NCBI RefSeq assembly: GCF_033095945.1
Contig: NZ_AP026800.1
Location: 1 to 64,000, forward strand
Length of the DNA: 64,000 nt
Reading direction: 5' to 3'
From: Bombiscardovia apis
GTDB lineage: Bacteria > Actinomycetota > Actinomycetes > Actinomycetales > Bifidobacteriaceae
Shown here: positions 56,936-64,000 of the stretch, one piece after another
How the letters are laid out: the number at the start of each line of letters is the position of its first letter
How positions within the stretch are numbered: position 1 is the first letter of the stretch
Notes under the pieces: generated by a model
Database searches by the model: none
Told to the model about the DNA's origin: nothing
Seen by the model: only the letters and a program-made list of their open reading frames with translations
Translations under genes and position numbers: made by a program

Positions 56936-58906
56936 GTGCTACGGGTTTGTAAGCAGCGCCACGGCAGAACGGGTCGTGCAGACTCGCTTGCCCTCAACAA
57001 TGATGCCCCACCGGCGCGAGGTCGCGGGCGGGCAAGTATAGGGAATTCGGCAGTGATTGTGGGCTTAGGTAGTAGGCGGGCGGAAGAGGTGGAGTCGGCT
57101 CAGCAAGCTGGGCGGCCGTCGGACCGGCTGGACCGGGATATACCGCTGAATATGAAAGACATTATTTGCGACTACGACAAGCCGCTCGAAGAGGCCTGCG
57201 TGGCGGCTAAGGCGAGCGTGATTATGCGTGTGGGCATGCTCGATTTGGGCTCTGGCACGGGCTCTTTCCGTGTGCGCGAGATGATGCACCGCGTGGCGTA
57301 TCCGTTGGGAGTGCACGTGCGGGCCGAGGTGAACCTGACTGACATCGAGGCCACTTGCACCGACGGCACCGAGCGCGTGACCGAAGTAGTGGATTTGCCT
57401 ACGACTGGCGTAAACACAGAGCGTATCTGGCTGCTGGAGCACTTTGCTGACTGGCTGGCGGTCAACTGCGGGCAGGGCTCCACTTACCACAAGGCGGCGG
57501 ATATTTCGCAGGAGCTTGTGGACCATTTGGACCAGGTCAAGGCTCATTGGGCGGTGCGTCGGGCGCAAGAAATGGAGGCGGCGAAGGCTGCACAGTCCGC
57601 TGCGAAAGTGCAGGAGCGGCGGGTTGCCAAAGCTGCGAAAATGGTCCGAGAGCTCAAGGAGCAGGGGTGCGCGGGCGAGCAGGCTGCGCAGGATTCGGCG
57701 CAGGTGCAGCAGCAATCTGGCGCTTTACTCCAAGCTCAGGCTCAACCGCAAACTAGCGGTTTAGGTCAGGCGCAGACTCAATATCAGGTGCAGGCGCAGT
57801 CGCAAAGCCAAACGAATACTTCGGCGCAGTATCAGCTTAATTCTCAGCCCGGCTCTCAGCCCAGCTCCCAAGACCAGCCGCAGAGCGTCGAAGCGGCCGT
57901 GAGTAAGCGCCTGAGCGGCGTAACCGTGCGCCAAGCCCACGAGCGGCTCGACATTATCGAACACCGCAAACCGCTCTACTCGCCCCTCTTCTCGGCTTTC
58001 TCGGCCGCCGTGGCCTGCGCGTCCTTCGTCTTCCTTCTTGGCGGCGGTCTTTACGACATGGCTGGCGCTTTCGTGGGTGCGGGCATCGGCCAGTTCGTGC
58101 GCCGCAGCCTCTTGGGCCGCCGTATCAACCAGTTCTTTGTCACCGCCGTAGCGGTCATCATCGCCGCGCTCGCCTGCATCGGCACCCTTCGCTTGGCCGG
58201 ACTGTTCGACCCAGTTGCTCTGCGCCATGACACCGCCTACATCGGCGCCATCCTCTTCGTTATCCCCGGCTTCCCGCTGGTGACGGGCGGCCTAGATATT
58301 GCCAAAATGGACTTCCCCTCGGGCGTGCAGCGCCTCACTTACGCCCTCTCTATCATCTTGGTTGCCACTTTCGGCGGCTGGGTAGTGGCGCGCATGGTGC
58401 AGCTCAACCCGCAGGGATTCGACGCGCTCAACCTGAGCTTGGGCACCACCGCCGGCCTGCGCGCGCTCGCCGCTTTCTGCGGGGTCTGGGGCTTCTCGGT
58501 GCTGTTCAATTCGCCTCAACGTATGGCCCTAGTTGCGGCCATCATCGGCGCTATTACCGACACAATGCGCTTGGAAATGCAAGACTTAATGGGCGTGCCC
58601 CCCGAGATGGCGGCCTTCCTCGGCGCTTTCCTAGCCGGTATGCTGGCCACCGCTTGGCGCTCCTCAGTCCGCCGCGGTTGGCTGCCTCCGGAAGTGGGCT
58701 ACCCCCGCATCTGCCTGACTGTGCCAGCTATCGTGATCATGGTGCCGGGCCTCTACATGTACCGCGCCATGTTCTACCTTGGACAGTTCAACACTTTGAG
58801 CGCTATGGACTGGATTTTCCGCGCGTTCATGGTCATTATCTGCCTGCCCATCGGCCTCGCCACCGCCCGAGTCATAACCGACCGAGCTTGGCGCTACGAC
58901 GTCTAG
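56936..58906 (+). CDS. ThrE-like threonine/serine exporter family protein with Gln-rich insert
   Basis: This 656-aa membrane protein has an N-terminal ThrE cytosolic/periplasmic domain with GSGTGSFRVREMMHRVA (about 104-120) and VNLTDIEATC. A Gln/Ala/Ser-rich insert (about 225-305) follows, then SGVTVRQAHERLDIIE and about ten hydrophobic helices from about 340 to 650. The family exports threonine and serine in Corynebacterium. The insert is longer than usual. The start is uncertain: GTG 56936 is far upstream of detectable homology, and the ATG 57152 lacks a ribosome-binding site. Confidence 0.82.
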   Translation: MLRVCKQRHGRTGRADSLALNNDAPPARGRGRASIGNSAVIVGLGSRRAEEVESAQQAGRPSDRLDRDIPLNMKDIICDYDKPLEEACVAAKASVIMRVGMLDLGSGTGSFRVREMMHRVAYPLGVHVRAEVNLTDIEATCTDGTERVTEVVDLPTTGVNTERIWLLEHFADWLAVNCGQGSTYHKAADISQELVDHLDQVKAHWAVRRAQEMEAAKAAQSAAKVQERRVAKAAKMVRELKEQGCAGEQAAQDSAQVQQQSGALLQAQAQPQTSGLGQAQTQYQVQAQSQSQTNTSAQYQLNSQPGSQPSSQDQPQSVEAAVSKRLSGVTVRQAHERLDIIEHRKPLYSPLFSAFSAAVACASFVFLLGGGLYDMAGAFVGAGIGQFVRRSLLGRRINQFFVTAVAVIIAALACIGTLRLAGLFDPVALRHDTAYIGAILFVIPGFPLVTGGLDIAKMDFPSGVQRLTYALSIILVATFGGWVVARMVQLNPQGFDALNLSLGTTAGLRALAAFCGVWGFSVLFNSPQRMALVAAIIGAITDTMRLEMQDLMGVPPEMAAFLGAFLAGMLATAWRSSVRRGWLPPEVGYPRICLTVPAIVIMVPGLYMYRAMFYLGQFNTLSAMDWIFRAFMVIICLPIGLATARVITDRAWRYDV

Positions 58907-58948
58907 CCTGGGGAGGTTGGCTGCTGCTGTGTTGAGTGCACTGAACGC

Positions 58949-59065
58949 AAATGGCCGAAAGTTCGCGGCCAAATCTGGGAATCGCGAGCTTTCGGCCGTT
59001 TTTCCGTCAAAAATGGCACAAATTTCGCGACAAGTCGGCCCAATCGCGAGCTTTTGGCCACTGAG
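58949..59065. repeat. Dimeric 62-bp-period palindromic repeat, copy 3
   Basis: The units begin ATGGCCGAAAGTTCGCGG at 58951 and ATGGCACAAATTTCGCGA at 59013, exactly 62 bp apart, and end in TTTCGGCCG and TTTTGGCCACTGAG. Arms are less perfect than in copy 2. It occupies the whole space between the convergent ThrE-like and trpS genes, where its hairpins might also act as a terminator. Confidence 0.85.
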
Positions 59066-59074
59066 GGGTTTGGG

Positions 59075-60166
59075 CTAGTACTTCATGCCCATCGCGGAGC
59101 GGACTTGGTCCAGCGTCTCCTCGGCGACAGCATTGGCGCGCTTGTTGCCCTCGGCCAGCACATCGCGCACCGTATCCATATCTTGTGCCAGTTCGGCCCG
59201 GCGCTCGCGGTGGGGTGCCAAGAAGTCGTTGACTGCGCTAATCACGTATTGCTTCAGTGTGCCCGCGCCCGCATCGCCAATCTCCTCGGCAATCTCGGCC
59301 GGATCGCGACCGGTTACTAGCCCGGCAGTGGTTAGCAGAGCGGAAACCTGCGGTCGGCCCACCGGGTCGAAGGTGATGCGGCGCTCAGAGTCGGTTGGGC
59401 TCTTCTTAATCAGCTTGGCCGTCTCCTCTGCAGTGGCGCTCAGCATAATTGAATTGCCATATGACTTACTCATTTTGCGCCCGTCCAAGCCCGGAATCTC
59501 GGGAGCGTCAGACAAAATCGCCGCCGGCTCGGGGAAGACTGGGTTTTTGTGAGCGTAGCGCTCGTTGAATCGCCGAGCAATTGTGCGCGTAAGCTCCACG
59601 TGCGGCAGGTTATCTTTGCCGATGGGCACCACGTTGGCCTTGCAGAACAAGATATCGCAGGCCTGATGCACGGGGTAGGTGAGCAGGAGCCCGGTGAGTG
59701 CGTGGCCCGAAGCTTCCATCTCTGACTTCACGGTCGGATTGCGGTGGAGCTCGGCCTCAGTTACCAGCGAGAGGAAGGGCAGCATGAGCTCGTTCTCTGC
59801 GGGCACGGCCGAGTGAGTGAAAATCATGGTCTTGGCGGGGTCGATGCCGGCGGCCATGTAGTCCAGAATCATGTTGAGCACGTTGTCTTCCATGTGCTCA
59901 GTCGTGTCGCGGTCGGTGATGACTTGGTAATCGGCGATGATGATGTTGGTGTGTACGCCCCGGTTTTGCATCTCCACCCGGCTTTTGATGGAGCCGAAAT
60001 AGTGGCCCAAGTGCAAGCGCCCAGTAGGCCTGTCGCCGGTGAGCATGGTGAAATCGCTGGGCTTGGCATCGAGTTTGGCCTCTACCGCGTCGGAGCGCTT
60101 TTTCGCCGCTACGAAGCTGGCGCTGACCTCATTACCTGCTGCCGTCACTTGCTGCTCGCTACCCAT
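59075..60166 (-). CDS. trpS: Tryptophanyl-tRNA synthetase
   Basis: This class I synthetase charges tRNA-Trp. It is 363 aa, slightly longer than usual because of an N-terminal extension of about 35 residues. The HIGH motif is HLGH at 52-55 and the KMSKS motif is exact at 231-235. The TGDRPTGRLHLGHYFGS region is typical of the bacterial enzyme. The ATG at 60166 follows GAGGGCAGGG. It stands alone, convergent with the ThrE-like gene. Confidence 0.97.
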   Translation of the reverse strand: MGSEQQVTAAGNEVSASFVAAKKRSDAVEAKLDAKPSDFTMLTGDRPTGRLHLGHYFGSIKSRVEMQNRGVHTNIIIADYQVITDRDTTEHMEDNVLNMILDYMAAGIDPAKTMIFTHSAVPAENELMLPFLSLVTEAELHRNPTVKSEMEASGHALTGLLLTYPVHQACDILFCKANVVPIGKDNLPHVELTRTIARRFNERYAHKNPVFPEPAAILSDAPEIPGLDGRKMSKSYGNSIMLSATAEETAKLIKKSPTDSERRITFDPVGRPQVSALLTTAGLVTGRDPAEIAEEIGDAGAGTLKQYVISAVNDFLAPHRERRAELAQDMDTVRDVLAEGNKRANAVAEETLDQVRSAMGMKY

Positions 60167-60336
60167 GGCCCTGCCCTCTAGTGCGCGCCCCGCAAAAAAA
60201 GTGAGGCGAAAGTGTTACTAAATGTTGCTTTTATCGTAAAAGTCTCAGCCGACAACCACGGTGGGTGGTACCCTCGAAAGTAATGCATATATAAAAGACA
60301 CGTTGCTCAAGAGCACAAACTGGCGAAGGGGGTCGG

Positions 60337-61239
60337 ATGGGCCGCGGACGTCAGAAGGCTAAGCAGACAAAAATAGCTCGTAAGCTCAAATATCTGACAA
60401 CTGACACTGACTACAATCAGCTGCAAAAAGAGTTGAGTAGCCAGGGGCCTAGCGAGGGCGAAACTGATGTGTTCGAGGTAGTCGAGCAGCAGTTTAGCGC
60501 GAGCGAGGGCAAGGTTGCGGATAGCAAGAAGCCTGAGCCAGCTACGGACACAACTGATGCGCCTTCAACAAACGACGATTTAGACGACTATGCCCGCTGG
60601 GCTGCCGAGGCTGCTGCTAAGGCTACTTCCGGCGAGATGCCAGTCGTTCCTAAACGTCGCAAACCTATTCCTATTCCGGTGCCGACGGCGTTGGGAAAGC
60701 GTAAGCCGGCTGCTGCGCCAAGCGTAAGCAAGACCGGGTCTGCTTCCTCGGCTGAGCAGTCATCTTCGGCTGCCTCTGCTCAAGTTGCTAAAGCTGCTGA
60801 GTCTGCTGAATCGGGGGAAGACGCAAGCGTGGCAAAGGTTGGAAAAGCTGGGAAGTCGGCTGCTGGGGCTGTGAAAACGGCAAAAGCTGCTTCGACTGCG
60901 ACTAAGGCTAAGTCCAAGACCAGCAAGGCCTCGACGGCAACTAAGAGCGTGACTGCTAAGTCTGCAACTGCCAAGAAGTCGTCTGCTGCTTCGTCTGCTG
61001 CTAAGAAAACTGCCGCAGCGGCTAAGAAAGTGACTACTGCGGTCAAGAAGACGGCAGCTGCTTCCAAGGCAAAGGCCACCAAAGCCACCAAGACTACAAA
61101 AACAGCTAAGGCTGAGAAGAGCGAGACGGGCGCAAGCGCTGCGAAATCTACTCGCACGGCCAAGAGTACCTCTGCGAAGGCCAAGGCTGGAGCGGATACA
61201 ACCGCGGCCAAGTCCTCCAAAACTGCCAAAGCTGCTTGA
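60337..61239 (+). CDS. DUF3073-domain protein with histone-H1-like Ala/Lys tail
   Basis: This 300-aa protein starts MGRGRQKAKQTKIARKLKY, the signature of the actinobacterial DUF3073 family, followed by an acidic LDDYARWAAEAAAK segment near residue 82-96. Most of the rest (about 150-300) is a lysine- and alanine-rich tail of TAKAxKK/AAKK-like repeats, resembling eukaryotic histone H1 and the tails of bacterial H1-like or HupB proteins. Nucleic-acid binding is likely from charge; the function is unknown. AAGGGGG precedes the ATG and an intrinsic terminator follows. Confidence 0.82.
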   Translation: MGRGRQKAKQTKIARKLKYLTTDTDYNQLQKELSSQGPSEGETDVFEVVEQQFSASEGKVADSKKPEPATDTTDAPSTNDDLDDYARWAAEAAAKATSGEMPVVPKRRKPIPIPVPTALGKRKPAAAPSVSKTGSASSAEQSSSAASAQVAKAAESAESGEDASVAKVGKAGKSAAGAVKTAKAASTATKAKSKTSKASTATKSVTAKSATAKKSSAASSAAKKTAAAAKKVTTAVKKTAAASKAKATKATKTTKTAKAEKSETGASAAKSTRTAKSTSAKAKAGADTTAAKSSKTAKAA

Positions 61240-61275
61240 GCTGCCTGAGTCTAGCGCTGAGTTAGGTATACTATT

Positions 61276-61313
61276 CGGCCGCTCGCTTCCGTAGGGAGGC
61301 GGGCGGCCGTTTG
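61276..61313 (+). terminator. Rho-independent terminator after the DUF3073 gene
   Basis: A GC-rich stem of about 14 bp with two G-U pairs (61276-61289 with 61296-61309) is followed by TTTG. Confidence 0.8.
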
Positions 61314-61339
61314 TATATCAACGATTGTTGTATGATGCT

Positions 61340-61421
61340 GACGCGCTGCTCAGCCCGGTACTGAGGCCAGTGCTGAGTCCGCTACCGAGACGAACGCTCA
61401 GGCCAACGCTCAGCCTATCGC
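61340..61421. repeat. Degenerate GCTCAG-type short repeats
   Basis: Units such as CGCTCAGGCC, CGCTCAGCCT and CGCTCAGACC recur every 12-15 nt just beyond the stop of the SCP2-like gene. The stretch is open and Ala/Gln/Thr-rich in one forward frame but has no supported start. Confidence 0.4.
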
Positions 61422-61841
61422 TCAGACCAGCGGGAGGAGTTCGTGGAGGTCGTCGCGCTCCCCAACTGCGCTAATGCGGCCAGCGGCCTTCTCCTCGGCC
61501 CAAGAGCTCACGCCAGCAGCCATGCGCAGCCACACGTCTGGGTCGAGCTCAATCACGTCTGGCGGCGTCAAATTGTGGGGGTCCGAAGCCGGGCCGTCGA
61601 GTATTTTTACCGCACTCCAAGGGGCCACACGCACTTCCACTCCCGGCCCAGGCGCCTTAATCTCTAGCATGTGCAGGGAATAGCGCACGGCCATCGCCAT
61701 GTCTCGCCGGGGCAGCTGCGGGCTCACGCTCAATCTCTCATCGCTGCTCTCAGCCTGTGCTGCCTGCGCTTTCGCCTCATCTCGCCAAGTGAGGAAGGCC
61801 CGCCGCCCCTCGTCTATATCTTGCTCACGTATAGCGCTCAT
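61422..61841 (-). CDS. SCP2-like / sterol carrier family protein
   Basis: This 139-aa protein has the small bacterial SCP2-like core: VRYSLHMLEIKAPGPGVEVR, VAPWSAVKILDGP and PDVIELDPDVWLRMAAG. Such actinobacterial proteins are annotated as sterol carrier family members, but no ligand is known and bacteria like this do not make sterols. The ATG at 61841 follows GGGAG. It is probably expressed as a single gene or with the small membrane gene just downstream of a terminator. Confidence 0.75.
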   Translation of the reverse strand: MSAIREQDIDEGRRAFLTWRDEAKAQAAQAESSDERLSVSPQLPRRDMAMAVRYSLHMLEIKAPGPGVEVRVAPWSAVKILDGPASDPHNLTPPDVIELDPDVWLRMAAGVSSWAEEKAAGRISAVGERDDLHELLPLV

Positions 61842-61900
61842 GACTACTCCCTGCTCTCAGCCCGAGCGCGCGCCAGCCTTGGCTTCGCCTATTCGGGCAT

Positions 61901-61942
61901 GAAAAACCCCACGCGAGAGCTAGCGGGCTCGACCGCGTGGGG
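61901..61942 (-). terminator. Rho-independent terminator of the small membrane protein gene
   Basis: CCCCACGCG (61907-61915) pairs with CGCGTGGGG (61934-61942). On the reverse strand it ends in TTTTTC. Confidence 0.9.
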
Positions 61943-61981
61943 ATACGATTACACAACCAGCGCACGGCCGGTTAGGCTCGA

Positions 61982-62230
61982 TTAGTCCTTGATGGCTTCG
62001 GCAGCGAAGGAAGCGCCCTCGCCCCCAGCTTCGGAGCCGTTGGACTCCTCGGACTCACCCTCGCCCGGCAGGCCTAGGTCGACTGGCGAAGAGGAATTCT
62101 CCCAAGGCTCTTCCCAGGGATCGTACTCGGGGTTCTGCTGCTTGTAAACGAACAGAGCCACCACAGCTGCCAGCAGAGTGCCGAAAAGCAGAGCGAAGAA
62201 CTTCCAGCCGTTTGAAGATTTGTTCTCCAT
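61982..62230 (-). CDS. Small single-helix membrane protein
   Basis: This 82-aa protein has a short N-terminus, one hydrophobic helix (about 9-28, WKFFALLFGTLLAAVVALFV) and an acidic, Pro/Ser/Glu/Gly-rich tail with DPWEEPWENSS. I do not recognise the family. The ATG at 62230 follows AAAGGA, which is better than the ATG 15 nt upstream. It has its own terminator, which supports a real gene. Confidence 0.7.
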   Translation of the reverse strand: MENKSSNGWKFFALLFGTLLAAVVALFVYKQQNPEYDPWEEPWENSSSPVDLGLPGEGESEESNGSEAGGEGASFAAEAIKD

Positions 62231-62245
62231 CTTGGTTCCTTTCAA

Positions 62246-62547
62246 CGAACGCGCCGACCTCCCGCACAGTCGGTTTCTATATTTCCCAGTCTAATCGAAA
62301 CAATGTGGCGGTTGCGTGTACCTTTTGCCATTTTTCTCCCTAATTCGCCCGCCTCGCGATGTTGCGAATGTCCATTAGGCTCAGTTTTAATAAGTTCCAA
62401 AGCGCTTAATTGAGATCGCTTGCTTCCTCATGAGGTAGGCAGGGGGGGTAGGTGCGCATACCTGCCCCCCCCCTCCCCTCCGCCGAGTGCATTCATACCA
62501 CTCTCATGAGGCGATAGTTTCTGAATCGGCTGGGTGAATTGCCCGAA
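62246..62547. other. Intergenic region with G7/C9 homopolymer hairpin
   Basis: This holds no gene. GGCAGGGGGGGTAGGT (from 62439) faces ACCTGCCCCCCCCC (to 62473), so a G7 run and a C9 run form a strong hairpin downstream of the RCC1-type gene on the reverse strand. CTCATGAG occurs at 62427 and again near 62502. Confidence 0.6.
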
Positions 62548-64000
62548 TTATTGCAGTAGTTGCCGATGTTGGGCTGTCTTGTGTTGGCGACGCTTGCGCT
62601 GGTGTAAGGCTGCATAAAAAGTTGTCGCTGCAAGACCCAAAGCCAGCAAACTTGTTCCCCCTAGGCGTTCTATGGGTGTGCTCCCCGCTTCTGGCAAGAT
62701 GAGCGATGTATAGGTGTAAGTGAGTTCGCGGTTGTTCTGCGGCACACCGGATAGGGTCCAAGAGATGGTGACAGTTACCGGTCCTGCCATGTGGGGTGGG
62801 GTGGTGATGTCCCAGCCGTCGTGCAGCGGGTTGTAGGTTGGCCCGGTTTGCGGGGCTTGCCCGTCTATCGTGACTCCTGTAATGACAACATTTGCAGGTG
62901 TGCGCGGCTCAAATTTCGGAGTTTGGCGTTTTGCTGTAGTGTCTGATTCGCGCTTAGAGTCGTTGTCTTGTTTGTCATCTGCTTGTTTTTCTGTCTCATT
63001 TTCTGTCTCATTTTCTGTTTTGCTCTCACCTTCTTCGACTGAGGCAGCTTCTACGGTTTGGTCAGGCTGGGAGTCTGCGTCGTTGTGCTCTGCCTCTGCG
63101 TCGTCATGTTCTGCCTCTGCGTCGTTGTGCTCTGCCTCAGGTTGTGGCTCAAGTTTTCGGTTGAATTGGCTGAAGGTGTGTATCGTGTTTGCCGTGATGG
63201 TAACAAGGGTGCCGCCTTCTACTGGGCCAGTATTGGGAGTGAGGGCGAAATTGTAGTATTCCCACCCGGCAGTAAGTGTCATGTGTCTATTGACTGGTTC
63301 GTTGAAATTGTAAGGATGACCATCGAGATACCATCCTGTGAAGTGATGGTCATACCAAGTGGGTGCGCCGGGTGGTGAGGCTTTTGATCCGACGACGATG
63401 TATTGATTGCCGGGCGGATTGCCGGGAGCTCCACTGAGGTTGAATGCGACGGTGTAGATAGCGAGGAAGGTGTACCTGAGGGGCTCGGCAGGATACAAAA
63501 TATCGTCGAGGGTCCACTCGACGCTTACAATCACATCTCCGGGCTGGTGGCGTTGAGTACTGCCTCTCCATATGCCAGACACTATTTCCGATGTGCCCGG
63601 GGTAAGTTGACCGTCTATGATAACTCGTTCGATGTGGAGACGGCCGCCAACTCGCACGGGTGTCAGCCGATCTTGCATGTGTCCGTCACCAATTTGCCCA
63701 TTACGTCCACGGCCCCAAGCGTAAGCGCCGCCGTCGTTGCCAATAGCGAAAGAAGAGAGAGTGCTAGTGGCAACGCTGATGAAAGCTACTCCGTTGGGCA
63801 CACGTACCTCAACTGGAACGGTAGACTCCACGGTGTTACCAGTACCCAGGCCGCCTACTAGGTTCGAGCCCCATGCGTAGGTTTTCTGATTGCTGCCGAT
63901 AGCAAGCGTGTGGGCTCCTTTTGAATTCATTTGTGTAATTCCAACGCCGGGAGGCATAAGGATGTTGTGAACGACTGGCCGAGAACTCCCATTTTTAGAA
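62548..64000 (-). CDS. RCC1-repeat surface protein with LPEAG anchor, 5' end outside the window
   Basis: The frame is open through the window edge, so the N-terminus is missing; at least 483 codons are present. Seen are RCC1-type propeller repeats (HTLAIGSNQKTYAWGSN and GGAYAWGRGRNGQIGDG), an InlB-type repeat with FTGWYLDG, an IPT-like strand GPVEGGTLVTI, an acidic linker of 8-residue EAEHNDAE units (from a 24-bp tandem repeat near 63074-63138), and NETE repeats. The end is LPEAG, a hydrophobic helix and KRR, consistent with sortase anchoring. It is probably a large adhesin-like wall protein. Confidence 0.85.
   Translation of the reverse strand, partial: SKNGSSRPVVHNILMPPGVGITQMNSKGAHTLAIGSNQKTYAWGSNLVGGLGTGNTVESTVPVEVRVPNGVAFISVATSTLSSFAIGNDGGAYAWGRGRNGQIGDGHMQDRLTPVRVGGRLHIERVIIDGQLTPGTSEIVSGIWRGSTQRHQPGDVIVSVEWTLDDILYPAEPLRYTFLAIYTVAFNLSGAPGNPPGNQYIVVGSKASPPGAPTWYDHHFTGWYLDGHPYNFNEPVNRHMTLTAGWEYYNFALTPNTGPVEGGTLVTITANTIHTFSQFNRKLEPQPEAEHNDAEAEHDDAEAEHNDADSQPDQTVEAASVEEGESKTENETENETEKQADDKQDNDSKRESDTTAKRQTPKFEPRTPANVVITGVTIDGQAPQTGPTYNPLHDGWDITTPPHMAGPVTVTISWTLSGVPQNNRELTYTYTSLILPEAGSTPIERLGGTSLLALGLAATTFYAALHQRKRRQHKTAQHRQLLQ

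Overview
The window opens exactly at the dnaA start codon and reads as the origin end of a Bifidobacteriaceae chromosome, either Bifidobacterium itself or a close relative. The evidence is the order dnaA-oriC-dnaN-recF-DUF721-gyrB-gyrA-DUF3566, the actinobacterial rRNA leader and spacer motifs, a DUF3073 protein, bifidobacterial-looking 16S and 23S genes, frequent GTG starts, and surface proteins with LPxTG-like anchors. Species cannot be named from the sequence alone.

Region by region. 1-11.5 kb: replication and topology genes, with a DnaA-box-rich oriC between dnaA and dnaN. 11.5-16.4 kb: a VanZ/RDD membrane protein, an EamA exporter, and a nucleoside hydrolase followed by a DcuC-like carrier under a promoter holding a LacI-type palindrome. 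16.5-27.6 kb: an AgrC/AgrA-like two-component pair, then a reverse-strand glycan block (family 2 glycosyltransferase, GtrA, cytosolic GH3 and a membrane-tethered, domain-permuted GH3), then a proline-iminopeptidase-like hydrolase. 28.0-33.4 kb: one complete 16S-23S-5S operon with no tRNA in the spacer. 33.9-34.7 kb: a GNAT acetyltransferase and a NIPSNAP protein. 34.9-40.0 kb: a PTS operon (PRD regulator, detached EIIA-like module, EIIA, EIIB, EIIC, AlsE-like epimerase, HPr paralogue), best explained as uptake and epimerisation of a ketohexose such as allulose to fructose-6-phosphate. 40.1-49.7 kb: an NAD(P)-binding protein, a fused CydDC-like ABC exporter, an ABC-2 exporter with a divergent TetR gene and twin operators, and a formate/nitrite channel. 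49.8-64 kb: a BspA-like surface protein, tRNA-Ile/tRNA-Ala, a DUF45 peptidase, Dps, a CNNM/CBS/CorC protein, a DUF559-like protein, a ThrE-like exporter, trpS, a DUF3073 protein with a histone-H1-like tail, an SCP2-like protein, a small membrane protein, and the 3' part of an RCC1-repeat surface protein that runs off the window.

The least explained structure is a small repeat family at three loci (about 45.5, 55.7 and 58.95 kb). Each copy is a dimer of a quasi-palindromic unit with a 62-bp period. One copy is bounded by perfect 22-bp inverted repeats, and another is translated as the linker between the two nucleotide-binding domains of the ABC-2 ATPase. The self-contained PTS/AlsE/HPr operon and the permuted GH3 cluster are the other parts most worth follow-up.
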